Below are positions 5,904-11,507 of a DNA stretch of 11,517 nucleotides, in pieces. The notes under the pieces were generated by a model that saw only the letters and a list, made by a program, of their open reading frames with translations, had not been told where the DNA came from and searched no databases. Source of the stretch: Desulfobacteraceae bacterium. Lineage in GTDB: Bacteria > Desulfobacterota > Syntrophobacteria > BM002. Within the stretch, counting starts at the first letter, position 1; the number at the start of each line of letters is the position of its first letter. The DNA is taken from positions 1 through 11,517 of the forward strand of contig PPDG01000529.1 of NCBI GenBank assembly GCA_002899795.1. Direction: 5' to 3'. A program made the translations under genes and the position numbers.

Positions 5904-5937
5904 CTAGCCCGGATTATTCATGAATAATCCGGGCTAG
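5904..5937. repeat. Perfect 34-bp palindrome
   Basis: Two 17-base arms, CTAGCCCGGATTATTCA and its exact reverse complement, meet with no spacer at 5920/5921. The element lies between the ends of two converging genes. In RNA it would give a long hairpin in both directions, but no T-run follows on either side. It is a candidate bidirectional terminator or mobile palindromic repeat. Confidence 0.9.
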
Positions 5938-5955
5938 CATCTCTCACTTTGCATC

Positions 5956-6351
5956 TCAATCCGAGTGATCTCTGTCATCTCGAAACACTATGAAAGGCTC
6001 GATTTCTTGTGATTCCTCATTATCAGAGGAGGTGGGACTAAATGATTCGCAGTAGCTATCAGTGTCTCCCCAACAGGTGGTGGCTATGCTGGGAGGCGCT
6101 TCACCGGGGGAACTACTGTAGTGGCCCAGAAAGCCTTCCTCTGGAACTTGCCTGATTTGGATTATGTCTTCCAGATAGACTTTCGTAACAAACTGGAAGA
6201 TATCTTCATCTTTTTGGAGCTTGTTTATGAGGTGATGAAATTCATCGACCGAGGCTTCAATATCATCCGCTTCGACCATACAGGTAAACCAGCCGTGCGT
6301 TGGTTCTCCTTTGTATTCTCCATCAAATGAGAAGTGAGCAAGGTAGAGCAT
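5956..6351 (-). CDS. Unknown soluble protein with acidic C-terminus (131 aa)
   Basis: Not a family I recognise. The N-terminal 75 residues look folded: a strand (MLYLAHFSFD), a second strand (HGWFTCMVEAD at 19-29), a helix (IEASVDEFHHLINKLQ) and further strands (VYLEDIIQI). This alpha/beta order fits a small ferredoxin-like domain. The C-terminal 55 residues are low in complexity, rich in Ser, Asp and Glu, and probably disordered. No signal peptide or membrane segment is present. The start is supported by AGGGGTG 5 bases before ATG. It lies 70 bp downstream of the exported repeat protein gene and could share its transcript. The palindrome at 5904-5937 sits just beyond its end. Confidence 0.65.
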   Translation of the reverse strand: MLYLAHFSFDGEYKGEPTHGWFTCMVEADDIEASVDEFHHLINKLQKDEDIFQFVTKVYLEDIIQIRQVPEEGFLGHYSSSPGEAPPSIATTCWGDTDSYCESFSPTSSDNEESQEIEPFIVFRDDRDHSD

Positions 6352-6421
6352 TGTTCACCCCTAAGATTTGGCTTTCACCTACGTATCAGCAAGGCAGTTT
6401 GCCCGCCTCCATGAGCGGCTC

Positions 6422-6973
6422 CTACTTGCCCTTGCTTTTCTGTAACCGCTTGTAATCCTCCAGAGTAATTTTTATTACATTGCCAACTCTATCCAGATCC
6501 TCAGATTCAGTTTTTCTCCCGTTGTTATCATAATGGACAACTCTCTTATGAACTCCCAGCTTCGCAACCATGCTCTCTTTTCTCAGGTAATATTCTCTTT
6601 TGTACAGCAGATTATTTTTGTCATAGAAATTCACCATTTTATCAAATCCATATACTTCAGAATGGCTGTCAGTTGAATGAACTTCGCCAATTCTGGTTTC
6701 GCCCCAATAGTAGGTAGTTGTCTTGTCCCATCCCTCTTTTTCAATATGAATTTTTGTAGCATACACTTCAACCATGATTTTATTTTTCATTTCATCATAC
6801 GCAGTGACTACTTTCTTGATACCTTTCTTGTACTCCGCATCTTTTTCTGAAAAAGTAACTACCTTGGTGATGCCACCATACTCATTATCCTTTAGAGTCG
6901 ACTCTTCCTTGCCAAATGCGGTTGCGGTTAGGCACAAGAAGAGCACCACGGCAAAATAACCGGTTGTTTTCAT
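6422..6973 (-). CDS. Exported protein with five degenerate YD/MORN-like repeats (183 aa)
   Basis: The start at 6973 is set by GGAGGAGG just upstream and by a good signal peptide (MKTTGYFAVVLFLCLTATAFG, residues 1-21); a longer frame reaching 7045 would bury that signal. The mature part is lysine- and tyrosine-rich beta sequence built from about five loose repeats of the form G-h-x-K-x-V-x-x-[FY], starting near residues 34, 51, 81, 109 and 140 (for example GITKVVTF, GIKKVVTAY, GFDKMVNFY, GVHKRVVHY). This recalls YD-repeat or YwqK/MORN_2-type sheets that stack short hairpins. The protein should be periplasmic or surface-exposed. I cannot name a function. The 5956-6351 gene follows at 70 bp. Confidence 0.72.
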   Translation of the reverse strand: MKTTGYFAVVLFLCLTATAFGKEESTLKDNEYGGITKVVTFSEKDAEYKKGIKKVVTAYDEMKNKIMVEVYATKIHIEKEGWDKTTTYYWGETRIGEVHSTDSHSEVYGFDKMVNFYDKNNLLYKREYYLRKESMVAKLGVHKRVVHYDNNGRKTESEDLDRVGNVIKITLEDYKRLQKSKGK

Positions 6974-7043
6974 GTCCTCCTCCGACCCAGATTTCAAGGC
7001 CCTTTGACTCTTTTTTCGTTTCCAAGACAGGTGAGATGATATC

Positions 7044-7061
7044 AACCACCAGTGAGTGGTT
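7044..7061. promoter_or_regulatory. Inverted repeat AACCAC-N6-GTGGTT
   Basis: This 18-bp dyad lies about 70 bp before the ATG of the exported repeat protein, the usual place for a repressor or activator dimer site. There is no further evidence of function. Confidence 0.3.
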
Positions 7062-7109
7062 TTGCCAATTAAGCCAGACTAGTAGGAGAGTGCAACTTAG
7101 TCAAGAGTG

Positions 7110-7255
7110 GAGGCTTAAATCGTAGAAATCGTAAATTAGTTGATTAGTAAACGATAAACGGTAATCTGTGAATAACTGACCTCTTTGACTAATTTTCTAA
7201 TTCTCTAATTTTCTAATTAATCAACCTACAATCTAAAATCTGCAATCTACCCCCT
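7110..7255. repeat. AT-rich word-repeat tract
   Basis: The tract runs through TAAATCGTAGAAAT (also exact at 2718-2731), AAACGATAAACGGTAATC, four CTAATT words (7191-7219), and CAATCTAAAATCTGCAATC. The words vary by one or two bases, as in a decayed microsatellite. Confidence 0.55.
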
Positions 7256-7337
7256 GTTTTCTTTGACAACCGCCTATGTTTTGTTGCAGACTTAGTCCAG
7301 TAACCACCGGCTGCAGCTGAACATGGAAGGAGCGCCT

Positions 7338-7757
7338 ATGGAATCCTCAAAACTGGACCCAGCAGAGCTGTGGGACGAGCACGTTAGGAAGTTACAAGCC
7401 ATCGAATCTGAAATGCAGCAAACAGAGGCTTTCCTGGAAAGTGTGATGGAGAAACGCGCAAGCCCCCGCATTCGTTCTCTTCTCCTGGCTTCCTATGTGC
7501 CCAGGAAGGGTGAACAACAAGAATACATAATCTCGATTGGCCGAACTCTCGACGTGAGTGAGGGCGGAGCGAAGATAGAAACACACCGCCAACTGGATAA
7601 AGGGCTGCAACTGGAATTGGAAATAGCAGTTGAAGACCACATAATCTCAGCCAAGGGGGAGGTGCTGTATTCTCAGGAACTCAAGGATGGCCTCTTCGGG
7701 ACTGGAATCAGTTTCACTTCCATCAATGAGGAAGCTCGCCGCTTGCTTCGATCGTGA
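7338..7757 (+). CDS. PilZ-domain protein 4 with N-terminal helix
   Basis: A 139-aa protein with a predicted helical, coiled-coil-like N-terminus (about residues 8-38, many E, Q and L) followed by a PilZ domain. The ligand signature is intact: R40-x3-R44, then D72-x-S74-x2-G77 and AKIET. A GTGISF strand at 121-126 closes the domain. It therefore should bind c-di-GMP in the cytoplasm, with the helix perhaps giving dimerisation or partner contact. It belongs to a different PilZ subgroup from the tandem trio at the left end (DxSxxG and GGAKI, against NxSxxG and GAFI). The start at 7338 is set by AAGGAG 5 bases upstream; an ATG at 7323 lacks a proper site. A terminator-like repeat follows the stop by 17 bp. 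Confidence 0.9.
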   Translation: MESSKLDPAELWDEHVRKLQAIESEMQQTEAFLESVMEKRASPRIRSLLLASYVPRKGEQQEYIISIGRTLDVSEGGAKIETHRQLDKGLQLELEIAVEDHIISAKGEVLYSQELKDGLFGTGISFTSINEEARRLLRS

Positions 7758-7774
7758 GGGGCGTGGAGCGCGAC

Positions 7775-7812
7775 AATAAAGAATCCGGGCCCAAAGGACC
7801 CGGCCTTGGGCT
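7775..7812 (+). repeat. 38-bp terminator-like repeat, copy 2
   Basis: It matches 35 of 38 bases of copy 1 at 5093-5130. Two competing hairpins can be drawn here: CCGGG with CCCGG, or GCCCAAAGG with CCTTGGGC. It follows PilZ4 closely, so it is likely this gene's transcript end. Confidence 0.55.
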
Positions 7813-7860
7813 GCCAAGGGAGCGGCTCAAGGCTTAAGCACAGGGCCTGCGTTAGCTAGC

Positions 7861-7952
7861 AGCAGACAGCGGGCAGCGGGCAGCAAAAAAATAAAAGTTT
7901 CTATGTTTTTATAAACTCCATGCCCCATGCTCTATGCTCCATGCCCTGGGCC
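7861..7952. repeat. GC-type word repeats (GGGCAGC and CCATGCC words)
   Basis: CAGCGGGCAGCGGGCAGC leads into an A/T stretch and then CCATGCCCCATGCTCTATGCTCCATGCC as imperfect CCATGCY units. These are degenerate tandem words between genes, with no coding signal. Confidence 0.5.
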
Positions 7953-8016
7953 ATGCTTCAGCGTCCACGATCACCTGAAGCCAATACTTTAACCGAAGGT
8001 CGGTAAAGACGAAAAG

Positions 8017-8403
8017 ATGAAGATACCGAAGTGGTTGATAGTTGTCGCACTGGGCCTAGGCGGGCTGATGTGGTGGCATCAAGGGGGCAATTTGCCGGAC
8101 TTTGTGCCTGATTGGTTGCGTACTACTACATCAGTCAACAGTCCTGAGGCGACAGAGTACAGCTTGATCGGTGGATTTCCCGCTGCAGCGAGTAGGGTGG
8201 TGTTCAAAAAGTTGACGGCGCTCAGCCACGGAGAAAATTCAGAGACTATCGAAGAGCTGAAAGATCAGGGCTTGGCTTGGGAGACAATTGATGGGCAGAG
8301 GGTGCGGGTTCTCAGTAGAAAGCGGGGCTCTAAAGTGGTGGAGGTACAAAACATAGGAAGTTTTGACTCATATTGGACATATGCAGATGCATTGGGAAAA
8401 TAG
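8017..8403 (+). CDS. Membrane-anchored protein of unknown function (128 aa)
   Basis: One hydrophobic segment at residues 6-20 follows KIPK, giving a signal anchor with the rest in the periplasm, or an uncleaved export signal. The C-terminal 75 residues look like a small alpha/beta domain: FKKLTAL, a helix SETIEELKDQGL, then strands with VRVLSRKRGSKVVEVQNIG, ending in an aromatic stretch. I do not recognise the family. The ribosome site is weak (only GAAAAG directly before ATG), so the start is less sure, although the basic N-terminus and anchor fit well. It lies 153 bp before a small helical gene and 259 bp after PilZ4, with word repeats between. A link to PilZ4 is possible but not shown. Confidence 0.6.
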   Translation: MKIPKWLIVVALGLGGLMWWHQGGNLPDFVPDWLRTTTSVNSPEATEYSLIGGFPAAASRVVFKKLTALSHGENSETIEELKDQGLAWETIDGQRVRVLSRKRGSKVVEVQNIGSFDSYWTYADALGK

Positions 8404-8556
8404 CACTGTCCAATTTAGAGTCACCCATTTGCATATAATTCACAAGCGAGGAACTCAAAGAGAAGATTGCGTTTTGTCTGCGACCTTAAGCTGTACGCCT
8501 TGAGCCTTACACCTCTGCAGTTATGCGCTTCGCCAGAAATTTCAGAAGGAACATAT

Positions 8557-8829
8557 ATGCGTAAACCAAGCAAGGTGATGATCATAAGGGACCTCCAGGA
8601 AGGATTGTGGCAAATAGTTGAGCCTCGGATTGATTCAGAAGCTGTCACCACCGATTCACACGAGAGAATTATGAGGCTGGCGATTCAGAGGTTTGTTGAG
8701 GAGCAGGCCAAGTCTCTTAGCATGGCCGAATTGGCAGATGCCCTCGATTCGTTAGAGCAGACTGCGGCATTATTTCTGGAATATCTTCGTTCCAAGGGAA
8801 TAGCTGGCGATCCGATAGCAGTGCAATAA
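8557..8829 (+). CDS. Small helical protein of unknown function (90 aa)
   Basis: A soluble 90-aa protein that is almost wholly helical after residue 35 (IMRLAIQRFVEEQAKSL, MAELADALDSLEQTAALFLEYLRSKG), with a short N-terminal region like a strand (VMIIRDL). I do not recognise it. The start at 8557 is set by AGAAGGA 6 bases upstream; a longer frame from TTG 8467 has no ribosome site and an unlikely N-terminus. A TATAAT at 8434-8439 about 120 bp upstream could be a -10 box, but no good -35 goes with it. It converges on the protease gene, ending 119 bp from that gene's stop. Confidence 0.6.
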   Translation: MRKPSKVMIIRDLQEGLWQIVEPRIDSEAVTTDSHERIMRLAIQRFVEEQAKSLSMAELADALDSLEQTAALFLEYLRSKGIAGDPIAVQ

Positions 8830-8908
8830 CCGTCAAAGGATAAAGTAAGAGCTATTTCAGATTGCAGGTTGGATACTTTTCTAAAAGCCCCAGGTCAGAT
8901 GTTACAAC

Positions 8909-8958
8909 TTCCTTCAATCTCAAATCTTAAATCTAAAATCCGCAATCTCTAATTCTCC
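8909..8958. repeat. AT-rich word repeat at the protease 3' end
   Basis: Words such as AATCTCAAATC, TTAAATCTAAAATC and GCAATCTCTAATT run up to and slightly into the last codons of the minus-strand protease. No terminator hairpin is visible here. Confidence 0.45.
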
Positions 8959-10496
8959 CTCCCCATTTGCACCACTGTGTTGACGGGGTCAAACCCCTGC
9001 TGTTGACTCATCTCACTTGGCAAGTTTTTCAAATCTTCTGATCTATCGGAAGCAATTCTGTATCTCTTTAGAATGCGCTGGCTGTTTTGGTCAACTTTGC
9101 GTCTGTCCAGGACTATTTGATGGCCGCGTTCATCAAGAATGAGGTGGTATTTGCCTTCGGTTTTTTCAAAAGAAGCTACCAGATCTTCCATGGTGGAGAT
9201 TTTTTTACCATTCACGTGAGAAACGACCCTGTTGTCAAGATCGTGGTAACCGACGTTGATCTCGTCAGCGAGAACTTCCACCAGCACGATGACCTCCTTG
9301 CGATCATCTGTTCTTTTTCCATAGAGGTAGTAATGTGTTAGATCGTCCGGCGCGCTGAAAATCCACTTTTTGCCCCAGGTCTTCAAGTAATTTAGCGTTA
9401 CTGGTTCGAACAGCATTCCACCCAAGATGTAATATGTTGGGACCACATCATATTGTTCATGTGGCACCAGCCTCGAAGAATGAAGAGGCATAGAGAGTTT
9501 GACTACTACACTCATGACTTTTTTCTGTCGCAATATTTTGAGCCTAACACTGTCATTCATTTGCTTTTTCTGGATTAAGTACTTCAAGTGCGTTCTCTCA
9601 CCTTCTCTGAACTCTACTGTTTTATCGTTTTGAACTCTTACGCCCTCAATCGAAAGGAGTACGTCTCCAGGTCTCAGTACGCCTGTTGCCGGGGAATCAG
9701 GGTCAATGTGACTTACCAATGCCCCGGTCTCTGTTTTAGACATGCCAGATCTTAGCCTGATGTCAGGGTTTTCCATATTTTGTGAGGATATTCCAAGTTC
9801 AGGTATGCCCTCATATTTGCCGTCTGCTATATCTGTGAGAAAGTGTTTGATGACTGGGGACGGCACCATGTAGCCAATGTTTTCGACATCTTCGCGTGAC
9901 ATGGCTTGAAACGCTACCCCTACCAGTTGATCGTCTTTCATTACTGGACCGCCACTGTTGCCTTCATTTATCGCAGCATCAATCTGACATGTTAACAAGT
10001 GGGCAAAACTGTGGCTGTAAAGATTGTGTTCAACTCTGGAAACCACCCCTTCGGTGATGGACAACTCATCACCACCTTCGGGAAAACCGTATACAGCCAC
10101 TCTGTCTCTGATCCTTGGGAGATCACCTATCGGAATTGGATCAACGTTCTCAAAAAAGGAGTCATCATTGACTTTCAGAATAGCCAGGTCACACTGGTGT
10201 GCAAGCACTTCCACTTCAGCTGTGTATCTCTTGGCATCCCCTGCTTTTCTGACTTGAATAAAAGTGTGATCTGCTACCACATGCGCATTTGTTAATATTC
10301 TCTTCCCATCAATAATAGTCCCGGAACCGCTGCAGCTGTCTTGGCCTTTCATCTGCCATGGTCTATCGTAGTCATATGTGTTGTATACGGTGTATATCTT
10401 CACCACAGACTTTTTTACGTCCTTTTTTGCCCAAGAGGCGGAAGTTATAAGGCAACTGAGAATTATTAGTAAGGTGACTCTCACTATCAACTTCAT
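8949..10496 (-). CDS. Periplasmic HtrA/Deg serine protease, plant DEG2/DEG9-like
   Basis: A 515-aa trypsin-fold protease with a Sec signal (residues 1-23, ending SASWA), so periplasmic protein quality control is the likely role. The triad is H72 (TNAHVV), D103 (CDLAIL) and S181 (EGNSGGP). A PDZ domain spans about 230-335 (GALVSHIDPDSPA, then LRPGDVLLSIEGV). A second, divergent PDZ-like domain spans about 345-480 (PTYYILGGMLFEPV, DEINVGYHDLDNRVV, VNGKKI). This second domain, the ENIGYMVPSPVI stretch and a C-terminus with ILKRYRI match plant DEG2/DEG9-type proteases better than bacterial DegP. The start is set by GGAGGAAG shortly before ATG 10496; a frame reaching 10526 adds ten residues without a site. 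A full-consensus sigma-54 promoter lies about 90 bp upstream. Confidence 0.92.
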   Translation of the reverse strand: MKLIVRVTLLIILSCLITSASWAKKDVKKSVVKIYTVYNTYDYDRPWQMKGQDSCSGSGTIIDGKRILTNAHVVADHTFIQVRKAGDAKRYTAEVEVLAHQCDLAILKVNDDSFFENVDPIPIGDLPRIRDRVAVYGFPEGGDELSITEGVVSRVEHNLYSHSFAHLLTCQIDAAINEGNSGGPVMKDDQLVGVAFQAMSREDVENIGYMVPSPVIKHFLTDIADGKYEGIPELGISSQNMENPDIRLRSGMSKTETGALVSHIDPDSPATGVLRPGDVLLSIEGVRVQNDKTVEFREGERTHLKYLIQKKQMNDSVRLKILRQKKVMSVVVKLSMPLHSSRLVPHEQYDVVPTYYILGGMLFEPVTLNYLKTWGKKWIFSAPDDLTHYYLYGKRTDDRKEVIVLVEVLADEINVGYHDLDNRVVSHVNGKKISTMEDLVASFEKTEGKYHLILDERGHQIVLDRRKVDQNSQRILKRYRIASDRSEDLKNLPSEMSQQQGFDPVNTVVQMGREN

Positions 10497-10583
10497 TTCT
10501 TCCTCCCGAAAACCCTGTCCTGTCAATTCGGCATAAAACTAACGAGTATTGCTGACGTCTCAGTTTCTGTTCTGTAGAGAGAA

Positions 10584-10599
10584 AGCAAGACCAGTGCCA
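10584..10599 (-). promoter_or_regulatory. Sigma-54 promoter for the Deg protease
   Basis: The minus strand reads TGGCAC-N5-TTGCT, a full match to the TGGCAY-N5-TTGCW consensus with correct spacing. Transcription would start near 10573, with a leader of about 77 bases before the ATG. This is the best promoter in the window. Confidence 0.82.
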
Positions 10600-10677
10600 A
10601 GCGCGAGAGGAGAACGTAAAAAATTCGTCAACGCCGGTAAAGATTGCGAGCTGTCTTGGATTACTGGAGGGTTAGAA

Positions 10678-10830
10678 ATTCCAAATCACAAATCTCAAAT
10701 ATCAAACAAATAACAATGACCGAGATTGTCCGCGCTTCGCTTGGACTCCCCACCCTGCGGGCGGGTCCCCAGTTTCAAAATTCCAAACCTGTTTTGGTCA
10801 TTTAGTATTGGAATTTGATATTTTCCAATG
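10678..10830. repeat. Imperfect inverted-repeat block around the 34-bp module
   Basis: AAATATCAAA (10697-10706) and AATGACC (10715-10721) on the left recur inverted on the right as GGTCATT (10796-10802) and TTTGATATTT (10814-10823). The arms enclose about 75 bp, including the 34-bp GC-rich module. The arms are degenerate AT-rich words. Confidence 0.55.
10743..10776. repeat. 34-bp GC-rich module, copy 2
   Basis: Identical over 34 bases to 5329-5362, more than 5 kb away and in the same orientation. The flanks differ in sequence but are of the same AT-rich word type. Confidence 0.75.
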
Positions 10831-10912
10831 CTCCACCACTCCATCACTCCAGCAGACTGCTGCCAGAAACAACCTATTGTTCATGTGGAAAATACCACTT
10901 GAGGAGAAGAAA

Positions 10913-10993
10913 ATGGCATTAGTGTTGCATTCCAAAGGTAGTGACCTAGTCTTGAACGAAATCTTGGTATGGTGTCGAACTCATGCCCGATAA
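10913..10993 (+). CDS. Possible 26-aa leader peptide overlapping the Cys-rich gene
   Basis: GAGGAG lies 6 bases before ATG 10913, the best ribosome site in this part of the window. The 26 codons end at TAA 10991-10993, overlapping the ATG of the next frame (10983) by 11 bases. Since the next gene has almost no ribosome site of its own, this short frame may couple translation into it. However, a sigma-54 consensus covers 10914-10929; if transcripts start there, this frame is not translated. A frameshifted N-terminus of the Cys-rich protein is a third possibility. Confidence 0.4.
   Translation: MALVLHSKGSDLVLNEILVWCRTHAR
10914..10929 (+). promoter_or_regulatory. Sigma-54 consensus ahead of the Cys-rich mini-operon
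   Basis: TGGCAT-N5-TTGCA is a full consensus match on the plus strand, with transcription expected near 10940, 43 bases before the ATG of the Cys-rich gene. It overlaps the first codons of a possible leader frame, so chance similarity cannot be ruled out. Confidence 0.5.
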
Positions 10994-11216
10994 CCTGGCT
11001 GACATAAGAGAGAACTTTGAATGCAAGGAAGATGCTCGCTTCGCGGGCGGCTACGCATATTTTTGCCACCATTGTGGTCTGGAATGCAATGTTGGGGAAA
11101 CGGCCTTTGCTTGCCAGGGCGGGAACATTTTGCCGATCTACATCAAGTGTCGCTACGGTTGTGGTAGGTCCTGGCACCTTCAAATATTTCCCACAGGGAA
11201 CACAAGTACTCAGTGA
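10983..11216 (+). CDS. Small Cys-rich zinc-ribbon-like protein (77 aa)
   Basis: The 77-aa product carries seven cysteines: C14, then C28-HH-C31, C35, C44 and C56-x3-C60. The C-x2-C and C-x3-C knuckles, separated by a 24-residue loop, suggest a zinc ribbon or another metal-binding fold; which residues bind is not certain. It ends in WHLQIF and a short polar tail, with no signal peptide or membrane segment. I do not recognise a named family. ATG 10983 is the only start in frame after a stop at 10953, and its ribosome site is poor, which fits coupling to the upstream short frame. The next gene starts 7 bases after its stop, so the two are very likely co-transcribed. A minus-strand frame over the same bases (10881-11183) is rejected. 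Confidence 0.65.
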   Translation: MPDNLADIRENFECKEDARFAGGYAYFCHHCGLECNVGETAFACQGGNILPIYIKCRYGCGRSWHLQIFPTGNTSTQ

Positions 11217-11222
11217 GGCGTT

Positions 11223-11471
11223 ATGGCACGGTACACTCGCTGGCCCAGGTCAGGAAAAACAGGAACCTGCATTACGATCGACCGCAAGGACATAACACTT
11301 GAAGCACTGACGATCAGGGTTCGGATGACAAAGGAGACCATGGAACTGTTCTCCATTCCTGTTCCTGCGCGTCAACAGGAATTTCCTTCTGCAGACCACA
11401 CCAAGGTGCGTGTGCTGGACAATCCTTTGGAGGACAACCTGAGAAAGTATGTCGCTTGGGGTAGATTATAG
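11223..11471 (+). CDS. Small protein of unknown function (82 aa)
   Basis: A soluble 82-aa protein rich in Arg and Thr, with one cysteine and no export signal. The pattern TCITIDRKDITLEALTIRVRM suggests two strands and a loop, and the C-terminal half has a Pro-rich segment (IPVPARQQEFPSADH) and a final helix-like stretch (LEDNLRKYVAWG). I do not recognise it. GAGG, overlapping the TGA stop of the Cys-rich gene, lies 5 bases before the ATG, so the two genes are probably translated together and may work together. The window ends 46 bp after its stop, so further members of the operon cannot be excluded. Confidence 0.6.
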   Translation: MARYTRWPRSGKTGTCITIDRKDITLEALTIRVRMTKETMELFSIPVPARQQEFPSADHTKVRVLDNPLEDNLRKYVAWGRL

Positions 11472-11507
11472 TTTGGGACTCTTACTGAAATCAAAAATCA
11501 AAGAAAC

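Larger units (their letters stand above)
6974..7337. other. 364-bp intergenic region between divergent genes
   Basis: It separates the exported repeat protein gene (minus) from PilZ4 (plus). It contains an inverted repeat at 7044-7061 and then AT-rich word repeats from about 7110 to 7255 (AATCGTAGAAATCG, four CTAATT words, AATCTAAAATC). A TTGACA at 7263-7268 has no matching -10 box at normal spacing, so the PilZ4 promoter is not identified. Confidence 0.55.
10497..10912. other. 416-bp intergenic region between divergent genes
   Basis: It contains the sigma-54 promoter of the protease (10584-10599), about 80 bp without obvious features, then a repeat block at 10678-10830 with the 34-bp module in its middle, then CTCCACCACTCCATCACTCC words. 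I see no gene in it; a frame at 10808-10993 is only real, if at all, from its ATG at 10913. Confidence 0.6.

Noticed and set aside
6391..6412. Sigma-54-like GGGCAAA...TTGCT before the 5956-6351 gene
   Set aside because: The GG and GC pairs are one base too far apart, which usually destroys sigma-54 recognition.
7263..7291. Sigma-70 promoter for PilZ4 from TTGACA at 7263
   Set aside because: No acceptable -10 hexamer at 16-18 bp spacing.
10881..11183. 100-aa minus-strand frame opposite the Cys-rich gene
   Set aside because: No ribosome site on that strand, and the plus-strand pair shows close operon spacing and paired cysteines.
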